Below, in pieces: positions 17,291 through 27,722 of a stretch of DNA of 64,000 nt. Below the pieces are notes generated by a model. That model was not told the origin of the DNA and did not search any database. It was given only the letters and a program-made list of their open reading frames with translations. The number at the start of each line of letters is the position of its first letter. Within the stretch, counting starts at the first letter, position 1. This stretch comes from Pseudoalteromonas sp. MMG010 (GTDB lineage Bacteria; Pseudomonadota; Gammaproteobacteria; Enterobacterales; Alteromonadaceae), in NCBI RefSeq assembly GCF_018100905.1, contig NZ_JAGJEG010000001.1, forward strand, positions 186,001 through 250,000, read 5' to 3'. Position numbers and translations under genes: made by a program.

Positions 17291-19921
17291 ATGACACAGC
17301 AAATAGCCGTATTTACTAACGTAGGCGAACGTACCAATGTAACCGGTTCAGCCATGTTTAAACGCCTAATTATGGAAGAAGATTACGAAGCCGCGTTAAC
17401 GGTTGCGCGTGAGCAAGTAGAAAATGGCGCTCAGGTTATTGACATTAACATGGACGAAGCCATGTTAGATTCGAAAGCGGCCATGGTAAAGTTTTTAAAT
17501 TTAATTGCCTCAGAACCTGACATTTCAAAAGTTCCCATCATGGTTGACTCCTCAAAATGGGAAGTGATTGAGGCCGGCTTAAAATGTATTCAAGGTAAGG
17601 CCATTGTAAACTCGATTTCACTTAAAGAAGGTGAAGAGCCGTTTATACACCAAGCAAAAATAATTAAACGTTTTGGTGCTGCAGCTGTTGTTATGGCATT
17701 CGATACCGATGGCCAAGCCGAAACAGCAAAACGAAAATACGAGATTTGTGCGCGCAGTTATAAAATTTTAGTTGAAGATATTGGCTTCCCTCCAGAAGAT
17801 ATTATTTTCGATCCTAATATCTTTGCCGTCGCAACAGGCATAGAAGAGCATGATAACTATGCTGTAGAGTTTATAGAGGGCACACGTCGCATAAAGCAAA
17901 ACCTACCTTATTGTAAAGTGTCAGGCGGGGTATCTAATGTGTCGTTTTCATTCAGGGGTAATAATCCTGTTCGAGAGGCAATCCACTCGGTATTTTTATA
18001 CCATGCAATAAAAGCGGGTATGGATATGGGGATTGTAAACGCAGGGCAACTTGCGGTATATGACGATATCCCCGCAGAGTTACGTAAAGCGGTTGAAGAC
18101 GTTATTTTAAATACCGATCCAGGCGCAGGTGAACGCTTAGTAGAGCTGGCACCTAAATACTCAGGTATGGCACAAGCCGAACGTGTAGAAGATTTAGAAT
18201 GGCGTACTTGGCCCGTTAACAAGCGCTTAGAACATGCCCTTGTTAAAGGTATTACGACTTTTATTGATGAAGACACCGAAGAATGCCGAGCCAATGCCGA
18301 TAAGCCAATTCATGTTATTGAAGGCCCGCTTATGGATGGTATGAACGTTGTTGGTGACTTATTTGGTGCCGGCAAAATGTTTTTACCGCAAGTGGTTAAA
18401 TCTGCCCGTGTAATGAAACGCGCAGTGGCTTACTTAGACCCGTTCATCGAAGCCGAAAAAGAAGAAGGTGCCACTAACGGTAAAGTGGTAATGGCAACGG
18501 TAAAAGGCGATGTACACGATATAGGAAAAAATATTGTGGGCGTGGTTTTACAATGTAATAACTACGAAGTCATCGATTTAGGTGTCATGGTCCCAGCAGA
18601 TAAGATTTTGCAAACTGCTATCGATGAAAAAGCAGACATTATTGGCCTTTCTGGGTTAATTACCCCTTCTCTTGATGAAATGGTTCATGTTGCTAAAGAA
18701 ATGAAACGCCGTGGCTTTGAACTGCCACTATTAATTGGTGGGGCAACCACATCTAAAGCTCATACTGCAGTAAAAATTGAACCACAATATGATAAAGGTG
18801 TGATTTATGTAAATAATGCCAGCCGCGCGGTAGGTGTGGTCTCTAACTTATTATCAAAAGACTTAAAACCCGAATTTTTAGCGAAAACCAGTGCCGAGTA
18901 TGTCAAAGTTAGAGAGCAACAAGCCCGTAAAAAACCTCGCTCTAAGCCAGTTACAATTCAACGCGCTCGTGATAATGCAGCACAACTTGATTGGGATAAC
19001 TATACCCCGCCAGTACCAAAAAAACTGGGCGTGACTGAATTTAAAAATGTCTCGATTGCAACTCTACGTCAATACATAGATTGGACTCCTTATTTTATGA
19101 CCTGGTCTATCGCGGGAAAATATCCCCGCATCATGAACGACGAAGTTGTTGGCGAACAAGCACAAAGTTTATTTAAAGACGCCAATGAAATGCTCGATCA
19201 ATTAGAGCTATCTGCTAGCTTACAACCGTTAGGTGTGATTGGCTTATTCCCTGCCAATCGCGTGGGTGATGATATTGAAATTTACACCGACGAGAGCCGT
19301 AGCACTGTTTTAACAACATCGTGTCATTTACGCCAACAAACCGAAAAAACTGATTTTGCTAATTACTGTTTAGCTGACTACATTGCACCAAAAGGCATCC
19401 CCGATTATTTTGGCGCTTTTGCAGTGACCGGTGGCTTAGAAGAAGATGATTTAGCGGATGCTTTTGATGCCCAGCAAGATGACTATAATAAAATTATGGT
19501 TAAAGCCGTGTCCGACAGATTAGCAGAGGCATTTGCTGAATACCTTCACGAGCAGGTGCGAAAACAATACTGGGGTTATGCTAAAGACGAAAATCTATCA
19601 AATGACGAGCTCATTAGAGAGAACTATCAAGGCATTCGTCCTGCACCAGGTTATCCAGCCTGTCCTGAGCACACTGAGAAAAAGAAAATCTGGGAATTAC
19701 TCGACACAGAAAAACGCATAGGAATGAAATTAACAAGCTCTTATGCAATGTGGCCGGGGGCGGCGGTTTCTGGTTGGTATTTTTCTCACCCTGAAGCTAA
19801 GTATTATGCTGTTGCGGCAATACAACAAGATCAAGTTGAAGATTACGCTAAACGCACCAACATGAGTTTAGCTGAGGCAGAGCGCTGGCTGTCGCCTAAT
19901 CTAGGCTACGAGCCACAATAA
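17291..19921 (+). CDS. metH: Cobalamin-dependent methionine synthase, folate/cobalamin/activation subunit (split MetH, C-terminal part)
   Basis: This 876-residue protein carries the remaining MetH modules: the pterin-binding barrel ([14 protein letters not shown] at the start, about residues 1-270), the cobalamin cap and B12-binding domain ([13 protein letters not shown] with the Co-ligating His, then SGLITPS and GGATTS), and the S-adenosylmethionine activation domain ([22 protein letters not shown]). The two parts sum to 1230 residues, the size of intact E. coli MetH (1227), so nothing is lost at the split. AGGAG lies 8 bases before the ATG and right behind the upstream stop, which favours coupled translation. 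Confidence 0.94.
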   Translation: MTQQIAVFTNVGERTNVTGSAMFKRLIMEEDYEAALTVAREQVENGAQVIDINMDEAMLDSKAAMVKFLNLIASEPDISKVPIMVDSSKWEVIEAGLKCIQGKAIVNSISLKEGEEPFIHQAKIIKRFGAAAVVMAFDTDGQAETAKRKYEICARSYKILVEDIGFPPEDIIFDPNIFAVATGIEEHDNYAVEFIEGTRRIKQNLPYCKVSGGVSNVSFSFRGNNPVREAIHSVFLYHAIKAGMDMGIVNAGQLAVYDDIPAELRKAVEDVILNTDPGAGERLVELAPKYSGMAQAERVEDLEWRTWPVNKRLEHALVKGITTFIDEDTEECRANADKPIHVIEGPLMDGMNVVGDLFGAGKMFLPQVVKSARVMKRAVAYLDPFIEAEKEEGATNGKVVMATVKGDVHDIGKNIVGVVLQCNNYEVIDLGVMVPADKILQTAIDEKADIIGLSGLITPSLDEMVHVAKEMKRRGFELPLLIGGATTSKAHTAVKIEPQYDKGVIYVNNASRAVGVVSNLLSKDLKPEFLAKTSAEYVKVREQQARKKPRSKPVTIQRARDNAAQLDWDNYTPPVPKKLGVTEFKNVSIATLRQYIDWTPYFMTWSIAGKYPRIMNDEVVGEQAQSLFKDANEMLDQLELSASLQPLGVIGLFPANRVGDDIEIYTDESRSTVLTTSCHLRQQTEKTDFANYCLADYIAPKGIPDYFGAFAVTGGLEEDDLADAFDAQQDDYNKIMVKAVSDRLAEAFAEYLHEQVRKQYWGYAKDENLSNDELIRENYQGIRPAPGYPACPEHTEKKKIWELLDTEKRIGMKLTSSYAMWPGAAVSGWYFSHPEAKYYAVAAIQQDQVEDYAKRTNMSLAEAERWLSPNLGYEPQ

Positions 19922-19941
19922 AGCATACTTTAAGTAACCCT

Positions 19942-19970
19942 AAGCGAGCTCATGTAGCTCGCTTTTTTTT
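19942..19970 (+). terminator. Intrinsic terminator of the metA-metH operon
   Basis: AAGCGAGCT-catgt-AGCTCGCTT is followed by a run of eight T. It starts 20 bases after the metH stop. Confidence 0.9.
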
Positions 19971-20033
19971 GCCTAAAACCTGCAATTTTTTACCCCCCTG
20001 CCTCACTTCACTCCCTCTGATTATAAAATAAAT

Positions 20034-20078
20034 ACCGTTAAAACGTTTTAATATGAAATATTTAAACGTTTTAACGGT
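20034..20078. promoter_or_regulatory. Perfect 15-bp inverted repeat upstream of katG (possible double operator)
   Basis: ACCGTTAAAACGTTT and its exact reverse complement are separated by 15 bases. Each arm holds its own palindromic AAACGTTT core, with the two cores about two helical turns apart (centres 23-24 bp). AAACGTTT is the core of many LacI/GalR-family operators. No T-run follows, so it is not a terminator. A second palindrome, ATGCTATT-T-AATAGCAT, lies at 20124-20140. The rest of the 337-base gap between metH and katG shows nothing else. Confidence 0.5.
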
Positions 20079-20219
20079 CTATTTAAATAATCTATCAATG
20101 CAATCGATTTAAATAAAAGCGCTATGCTATTTAATAGCATTTAAAGCATCTATAGTAATTACAGTTATCAATAAATAGTTAACTTCATTTGCTAAAAATG
20201 TTGTGTTTACTATCTTTGA

Positions 20220-22436
<2,217 letters not shown>

Positions 22437-22446
22437 TAAATAAATT

Positions 22447-22478
22447 AAAGAGGTTACATGTCGTAACCTCTTTTACTT
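22447..22478. terminator. Bidirectional terminator between katG and flgP
   Basis: AAAGAGGTTAC-atgtc-GTAACCTCTTT is followed by T-rich sequence on the plus strand. It sits between the two convergent stops. Confidence 0.8.
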
Positions 22479-22479
22479 T

Positions 22480-22935
22480 TTAATAATAAGTGACTTTTTT
22501 AATTTCTCTGGGCTTTACCTCAGTAATATACAAATCATGAACACGCTTCATATCTAATTGCAGTTCAGTTGCATAGGTATCGCCTACGGCATATGTTTTA
22601 ATGATTTGTGCACCGCGAATTAACCCCTTTACTTTACTTTCAAGTACATCATTTTGTGCAATAGAACCTGCAACGCTGGTTTGTGCGGATACTTTTTGCC
22701 CATACACTTGTTCGGTAAGCTCTCGATAAGCTTCTAACTTTGAAGCTTTAATCGCCATTAATTGTTTTTGTGACTCATTCGCACCAGGCTGCAAGCTAAT
22801 GGGTGCATAGCCGACGGCTTTTAAAATAGGGTACTCATCTGGTTCGGTATAACTATACTGCACATGCTTATCAAAAATGCTACTGCAACCTGTTAACCCC
22901 AAACAAAATACTGCCAAAAATAACAAAATGCGCAT
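22480..22935 (-). CDS. flgP: Flagellar outer-membrane lipoprotein FlgP (LPP20 family)
   Basis: FlgP is a lipoprotein required for motility and for stable outer parts of the sheathed or polar flagellar motor in Vibrio and Campylobacter. The 151-residue protein has the lipobox LGLTGC (Cys17). An LPP20-like domain with QLMAIKASKLEAYRELTEQVYG and VKGLIRGAQIIKTY follows. It is divergent from flgT, and a sigma-54 promoter lies about 40 bases upstream. The usual partner gene flgO is not between them or downstream. Confidence 0.85.
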   Translation of the reverse strand: MRILLFLAVFCLGLTGCSSIFDKHVQYSYTEPDEYPILKAVGYAPISLQPGANESQKQLMAIKASKLEAYRELTEQVYGQKVSAQTSVAGSIAQNDVLESKVKGLIRGAQIIKTYAVGDTYATELQLDMKRVHDLYITEVKPREIKKVTYY

Positions 22936-22973
22936 TAATCTAAACCTTATATAACGAATAATGCAATGTAATA

Positions 22974-22989
22974 TGCATGATTAATGCCA
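22974..22989 (-). promoter_or_regulatory. Sigma-54 promoter of flgP
   Basis: The minus strand reads TGGCAT-TAATC-ATGCA, keeping the invariant GG and GC pairs at the right spacing with one mismatch in the -12 box. It lies about 40 bases before flgP. Confidence 0.6.
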
Positions 22990-23033
22990 GCCTCCCACTT
23001 TTATTATCTTAATCACTAACTGTATATAAATAG

Positions 23034-23049
23034 TGGTATATTCCTTGCT
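23034..23049 (+). promoter_or_regulatory. Sigma-54 promoter of flgT
   Basis: TGGTAT-ATTCC-TTGCT matches the RpoN consensus at GG and GC with correct spacing. It lies 37 bases before the flgT ATG, back to back with the flgP promoter. Confidence 0.65.
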
Positions 23050-23086
23050 GTATGCTTAGTTATAATTAAATGTGTTGGAGTAAACA

Positions 23087-24280
23087 ATGAGCCGGTCTTT
23101 TTCTACAGTGGTAATTAAAATGAGTGTTGCCGCGTTACTTATTTTTAGCATAAGTAGCTATGCTCAGTGGTTTGAATCAACCGGTCACGCGCAAATCCAA
23201 AACAATGATGTGGCGATGGCTAAGTCCGCCGCTATTAAAGATGCAATAACTCAAGCGCTTGTTTTTTCTGGTGCTAAAGTTAGCTCAGTGCAAACCTTGG
23301 TCGATGGCGTGTTAACTCAAGATCAAGTTAAAATTAGTAGTCACGGTGAAATTCAACAAATAGAAATGATCAGTGAAGATACAAAAGGTGAGGTTTTTGC
23401 TATCACTCTTCGTTTAGATATATTTAGCGAACCTGAGCAATGCGTGCAAAGCCAATTTAATAAGTTTATTGCTGTAACGCAAAGCCAATTAAATAACCGC
23501 GAGCAAGCTCGCATGGGTCAAATTTTTGACATAAATAAATCTTTTAGTAAGCAGCTCTATAATACGTTAAATAATCTGGATATGACTGCAAAGCCTATTG
23601 CGTATTTTAACTCGGCGATTAAAGTCGATAAATATTTTAGCCAACAGTTTGATTATTCAAACCCATTGCTAGAAGAAATAGCAAACCGCACGAATGCACA
23701 GTACGTATTATTCGCTCAGGTAACGAGCGTCGCAACCAGTGATAAACTCAATAACGATTATGCTTTTTGGCAAGACGAAAGTTACCAACGACACTTTGCC
23801 ATAGAGTTCACCTTATTTAATGGTGATAATTACGATCAAATTTGGCAAAATCGTTATCAAACTCATGGCTTATGGCCTTTTGATAAAACCGATATAATCG
23901 ATGTTAACAGCCCTAAGTTTTGGCAATCACCGTATGGCCAAGCCATCGGCGATCTTACTCATACCATTAGCTATGATATTCAAGAAGCGATGGCCTGCAT
24001 GCCCACTACTGGTAAAATATTACATTTAGAAAATGATAAAATCATCATTAACTTAGGCAAAGCCCATGGTCTTAAAAAAGGGCAAATGCTCAGTATTGCT
24101 CATCATAATTACATGACTGATGTGGCAGGAAATAAAATGCCTCACAAAATAACGACGCTTAATACTCTTAAAGTTGAGCAACTATATCAACATAGCGCAA
24201 TTGCTATTAGCCCCAATAATACCCCGCTTGCGGGGATACAAATAAACGATATCGTTGAAATCATCAGCCCTGAACTTTAA
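23087..24280 (+). CDS. flgT: Flagellar H-ring assembly protein FlgT
   Basis: FlgT forms part of the H ring around the L/P rings and helps hold the stator in Na+-driven polar flagella. The 397-residue protein has a signal peptide to about residue 26 (SYA before QWFESTGHAQI). The FlgT N-terminal domain follows (NNDVAMAKSAAIKDAITQAL, about residues 27-115), then a middle domain and a C-terminal SH3-like domain (IINLGKAHGLKKGQMLSI). GGAG precedes the ATG. It converges on oxyR with an 11-base gap and no clear terminator. Confidence 0.88.
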   Translation: MSRSFSTVVIKMSVAALLIFSISSYAQWFESTGHAQIQNNDVAMAKSAAIKDAITQALVFSGAKVSSVQTLVDGVLTQDQVKISSHGEIQQIEMISEDTKGEVFAITLRLDIFSEPEQCVQSQFNKFIAVTQSQLNNREQARMGQIFDINKSFSKQLYNTLNNLDMTAKPIAYFNSAIKVDKYFSQQFDYSNPLLEEIANRTNAQYVLFAQVTSVATSDKLNNDYAFWQDESYQRHFAIEFTLFNGDNYDQIWQNRYQTHGLWPFDKTDIIDVNSPKFWQSPYGQAIGDLTHTISYDIQEAMACMPTTGKILHLENDKIIINLGKAHGLKKGQMLSIAHHNYMTDVAGNKMPHKITTLNTLKVEQLYQHSAIAISPNNTPLAGIQINDIVEIISPEL

Positions 24281-24291
24281 CGCTTAAGACA

Positions 24292-25182
24292 TCAACGTAA
24301 TTTATTTATTAAGTTTTGATGTGCAGATAACCACTCACCCAACTGCTCTACCCCACTTAAGTGTGGGTAGTGCTTTCTGCAAGCAAAAACCACATTACGT
24401 TGCTGATTAGGAAAAATAGATAAATAACCAATCCCTTCGCGTTTTGTACACGCTAATTTAGGCACAAAAGTAATACCATCATTTATTGCGACTAAGGCTA
24501 ATAGCGTTTCTAAACTATTTCCTTGATATTGATTAGACACATCGACCCCCGCCGAAAAACAAAACTTTTGAGCTTGATCTTTAAAGCAGTGACCATCACT
24601 TAACATTAATAAACTACTCCCTTGTAAATCGCTCAATGCCACTTTAGAGTGCTTAGAGAGTTTACTGTCGTGTGACACGGCCACTAAAAAATCTTCTTTA
24701 TATAATGATACAGTATGATAGTTTTTAAGCTCAGGCACATCAGCCAAAATTGCAAAATCTATCTCACCATTGTCTAAAGCGGTTAAAATGGTTTTAGTTT
24801 GCATTTCTATAAACGCAAACTGGCTTTGTGAAAATGCCGCTTTCATTGATGTGAGTAAGGCAGGTAATAAGTAAGGGGCAATGGTGGGAATAATCCCAAT
24901 TGTTAATTTACCCTGTAATGGCTCGTTAGAAGTAGCGGCTAGTTCTTTTAAAATTTGTGTTTGCTCTAAAATCACTTCTATTTGAGTTAATAGACGCTCG
25001 CCTTGCTGTGTTAACGTGATATGTTTAGTTGAGCGGTCAAAGAGTACGACACCGAGCTCTTGTTCAAGTTTTTTTACTTGCCCACTCAGTGTTGGCTGGC
25101 TTACAAAACAGGCATCGGCTGCTTTTCTGAAATGCTTAAATTGCGCGATTGCTTTTACATACTCAAAGTCTTTTAAGTTCAT
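24292..25182 (-). CDS. oxyR: Hydrogen peroxide-sensing LysR-type regulator OxyR
   Basis: OxyR senses H2O2 by forming a disulfide and then activates antioxidant genes. The 296-residue protein has a winged helix-turn-helix (about residues 1-60, FRKAADACFVSQPTLSGQVK). The regulatory domain carries the redox pair in LSDGHCFKDQAQKFCF. The two cysteines fall at residues 199 and 208, the same numbers as in E. coli OxyR. It is divergent from the peroxiredoxin-glutaredoxin gene with an OxyR site in the gap, and this adjacency supports both regulation of the neighbour and autoregulation. Confidence 0.95.
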   Translation of the reverse strand: MNLKDFEYVKAIAQFKHFRKAADACFVSQPTLSGQVKKLEQELGVVLFDRSTKHITLTQQGERLLTQIEVILEQTQILKELAATSNEPLQGKLTIGIIPTIAPYLLPALLTSMKAAFSQSQFAFIEMQTKTILTALDNGEIDFAILADVPELKNYHTVSLYKEDFLVAVSHDSKLSKHSKVALSDLQGSSLLMLSDGHCFKDQAQKFCFSAGVDVSNQYQGNSLETLLALVAINDGITFVPKLACTKREGIGYLSIFPNQQRNVVFACRKHYPHLSGVEQLGEWLSAHQNLINKLR

Positions 25183-25194
25183 TGCACACCTCCA

Positions 25195-25231
25195 ATAGAT
25201 AATACCTATCAGTTTAATACAAACAAACGAT
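25195..25231. promoter_or_regulatory. OxyR operator in the oxyR/prx-grx intergenic region
   Basis: ATAG-N7-CTAT-N7-ATAC-N7-CGAT gives four tetramers spaced exactly 11 bases apart, as in the OxyR consensus ATAG-N7-CTAT-N7-ATAG-N7-CTAT. Thirteen of sixteen positions match; the left half is perfect. It starts 13 bases before the oxyR start and ends 61 bases before the peroxiredoxin start. Confidence 0.78.
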
Positions 25232-25292
25232 TGGAACTATATTTAATTCACCGCCATAATGGCTATCAACAAATCAAGAGGAAGAAAAAACT

Positions 25293-26021
25293 ATGTTAAA
25301 CAATATCGAAGGTCAAACAATCCCAAGCGTAACATTTGCAACACGTGTAAATGATGATTGGAAATCAATCACATCAGATGACATTTTTAAAGGTAAAACG
25401 GTTGTTGTATTTTCACTACCAGGTGCATTTACACCAACGTGTTCATCAACACACTTACCTCGTTACAACGAGCTTGCTGGTGTACTTAAGCAAAATGGCG
25501 TTGACGACATTGTTTGTGTATCAGTAAACGATACTTTTGTAATGAATGCATGGGCTGCAAATCAAGAAGCTGAAAATATTACCTTACTACCAGATGGTAA
25601 TGGTGAGTTTACTGATGGCATGGGTATGTTAGTTGATAAAAACGACCTAGGTTTTGGCAAACGCAGCTGGAGATATTCAATGCTTGTTAAAGATGGCGTG
25701 ATTGAAAAAATGTTCATCGAACCAGATTTACCAGGCGACCCGTTTGAAGTATCTGACGCTGACACCATGTTAGATTACATCAACCCAGAGCAAATTAAGC
25801 CACAACCAGTCACTATTTTTACCAAACCTGGCTGTCCTTTCTGTAGTAAAGCAAAAGCATTATTAACAGAAAAAGGCTTAGTATTTGAAGAAATCGTAAT
25901 GGGCGCAGGCGCTTCATTAACAAGCTTAAAAGCGGTATCAGGTCGTGAAACCGTACCACAAGTATTTATTGGTGGTAAGCACATTGGCGGCTCTGACGAT
26001 TTAGCTGAATACTTTGCTTAA
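25293..26021 (+). CDS. Peroxiredoxin-glutaredoxin hybrid protein (Prx5-Grx fusion)
   Basis: This cytoplasmic thiol peroxidase reduces H2O2 and organic hydroperoxides, using its own glutaredoxin domain as first electron donor. Residues 1-165 form a Prx5-type peroxiredoxin with the peroxidatic Cys50 in [14 protein letters not shown]. Residues 170-242 form a glutaredoxin with the dithiol site C181-P-F-C184 and the [18 protein letters not shown] glutathione-binding segment. The 242-residue length is that of the Haemophilus/Vibrio hybrids. It lies behind the OxyR operator and 83 bases before a flavin disulfide oxidoreductase gene that may recharge it. Confidence 0.93.
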   Translation: MLNNIEGQTIPSVTFATRVNDDWKSITSDDIFKGKTVVVFSLPGAFTPTCSSTHLPRYNELAGVLKQNGVDDIVCVSVNDTFVMNAWAANQEAENITLLPDGNGEFTDGMGMLVDKNDLGFGKRSWRYSMLVKDGVIEKMFIEPDLPGDPFEVSDADTMLDYINPEQIKPQPVTIFTKPGCPFCSKAKALLTEKGLVFEEIVMGAGASLTSLKAVSGRETVPQVFIGGKHIGGSDDLAEYFA

Positions 26022-26065
26022 ATCATAAAGTAAAAAAATGTAACACTATTTATCTACGGGTAATA

Positions 26066-26088
26066 AATAGGGGCTACACGCCCCTATT
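26066..26088 (+). other. Stem-loop between prx-grx and the flavoprotein gene
   Basis: AATAGGGGC-tacac-GCCCCTATT is a perfect 9-bp stem, but the tail has only a short broken T stretch. The GAGGA ribosome-binding site of the next gene begins a few bases after it. It may attenuate or process the transcript so the peroxidase is made in excess over the reductase. Confidence 0.5.
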
Positions 26089-26104
26089 CTATGAGGAAAA
26101 TGCA

Positions 26105-27553
26105 ATGAAAGAATTACAAACAGACGTGGTAGTAATTGGAGCTGGTACAGCTGGATTAAGCGCATACAGAAATGCAAAGCAGCATACCCCAAACGTATTA
26201 ATGATTGAGTCAGGCCCGTATGGTACTACGTGTGCCCGCGTTGGTTGTATGCCGAGTAAATTGCTAATTGCCGCCGCTGAAGCCGCTCATGCGATAGAGG
26301 CAGCCCCAGGATTTGGTGTTCACAGCTCAAAACCAGTGATAGATGGTAAGGCCGTTATGGCTCGAGTACGCAGCGAACGCGACCGTTTTGCCGGTTTTGT
26401 TGTTGAAGCCGTTGATGAGATAAATGCCGATGACAAAATTCGTGGCTACGCTAAATTTTTAGACTCAAATAGAGTACAAATAGACGAACACACCATTATC
26501 ACTGCCAAGCGTTTTGTTATAGCTACCGGTTCTCGCCCAGCTTACCCGGGTGTATTTAATAATTTTGGTGATAAATTAATTATTAATGACGATGTATTTG
26601 ATTGGGAAGATTTACCAGAGTCTGTAGCCGTATTTGGTCCAGGTGTTATCGGTTTAGAACTTGGTCAAGCATTACATCGCTTAGGTGTTAAAGTAAAATT
26701 ATTTGGTGTTGGTGGTGCCATTGGCCCGATCACTGACCCCGTTGTAAAAGATTATGCAAATAAAGTATTTGCTGAAGAGTTTTTTGTTGATACCGATTCT
26801 AATGTATCGGATATGACACAAGTTGATGGAAAACCTCAACTGACTTACGTCGATAAAAATGGCGAAAAACAAACTGAACAATTCGATTATGTACTCGCAG
26901 CAACAGGACGAGTCCCTAATGTTGATAAATTAGGCTTAGAAAATACCGCCATTGCATTAGATGAACGAGGCGTACCTTTTGCAGACACACATACCATGCA
27001 ATGTGGCGATTCGAATATCTTTATCGCTGGGGATGCCAGTAATATGATCCCTTTATTACATGAAGCCTCGGATCAAGGTACGATTGCAGGGCAAAATGCT
27101 GGGCGCTTCCCTGATGTAAGAAATGGCCTTCGCCGCGCACCTATTGCCGCCGTATTTAGCGACCCGCAAATAGCGATGGTTGGCGAAACGTATAAACAAA
27201 TTACAACGCGTCTAGGTGAGTGCGGTTGTTTTGAGACCGGTGAAGTAAGCTTTGAAAATCAAGGTCGTAGCCGCGTAATGCTAAAAAACAAAGGACATAT
27301 GCGTGTGTATGCTGAGCAAGGATCAGGGTTATTTTTAGGGGCTGAGTTTATCGGTCCACAAGCTGAACATATTGCTCATTTACTAGCATGGGCTGTGCAA
27401 AACAAAATGACGGTACCACAAATGCTTGATATGCCATTTTACCATCCCGTTATTGAAGAAGGTTTACGCACCGCTTTAAGAGACTTAAACGCCAAATTAA
27501 AATTTGGTCCTGATATTATTAATCACTGTATGGAATGTGGTCCAGGTGCTTAA
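26105..27553 (+). CDS. Dihydrolipoamide dehydrogenase-like FAD/NAD(P) disulfide oxidoreductase with C-terminal CxxC
   Basis: This member of the pyridine-nucleotide disulfide reductase family (LpdA, glutathione reductase, MerA) has an FAD-binding DVVVIGAGTAGLSAYRNA at residues 7-24. The redox disulfide C43/C48 lies in GTTCARVGCMPSK. A second nucleotide-binding region follows (VAVFGPGVIGLELGQALHRLG). The catalytic pair in YHPVIEEGL (His447, Glu452) is at the dimer interface. Unlike housekeeping Lpd it ends HCMECGPGA, giving an extra Cys475/Cys478 pair near the terminus. No 2-oxoacid dehydrogenase genes are nearby. Its place behind prx-grx suggests it reduces that protein or glutathione, but the substrate is not known from sequence. 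Confidence 0.85.
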   Translation: MKELQTDVVVIGAGTAGLSAYRNAKQHTPNVLMIESGPYGTTCARVGCMPSKLLIAAAEAAHAIEAAPGFGVHSSKPVIDGKAVMARVRSERDRFAGFVVEAVDEINADDKIRGYAKFLDSNRVQIDEHTIITAKRFVIATGSRPAYPGVFNNFGDKLIINDDVFDWEDLPESVAVFGPGVIGLELGQALHRLGVKVKLFGVGGAIGPITDPVVKDYANKVFAEEFFVDTDSNVSDMTQVDGKPQLTYVDKNGEKQTEQFDYVLAATGRVPNVDKLGLENTAIALDERGVPFADTHTMQCGDSNIFIAGDASNMIPLLHEASDQGTIAGQNAGRFPDVRNGLRRAPIAAVFSDPQIAMVGETYKQITTRLGECGCFETGEVSFENQGRSRVMLKNKGHMRVYAEQGSGLFLGAEFIGPQAEHIAHLLAWAVQNKMTVPQMLDMPFYHPVIEEGLRTALRDLNAKLKFGPDIINHCMECGPGA

Positions 27554-27579
27554 TCTCTAAATAGTACAAACTTGCTAAC

Positions 27580-27608
27580 AAAGCCAAAACCCTCGTTTTG
27601 GCTTTTTT
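27580..27608 (+). terminator. Intrinsic terminator of the prx-grx/flavoprotein unit
   Basis: AAGCCAAAAC-cctc-GTTTTGGCTT is followed by a T-run. It lies about 27 bases after the flavoprotein stop. Confidence 0.9.
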
Positions 27609-27722
27609 ATCGGCTCCCAAAAGTAAAACTGATTATTATGGTTTAAAAATCGACAATCCATATATCAAAAATAATTTTTACTGTTACACTAAATAAACTA
27701 ATAGATATTAAGTGGACTTAGC

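Noticed and set aside
17276..17291. The TAA between the two metH parts as a simple nonsense mutation or sequencing error
   Set aside because: The split falls exactly at the domain linker and is followed by a well-spaced AGGAG and ATG, which chance would not easily supply; kept as two genes, with re-sequencing suggested.
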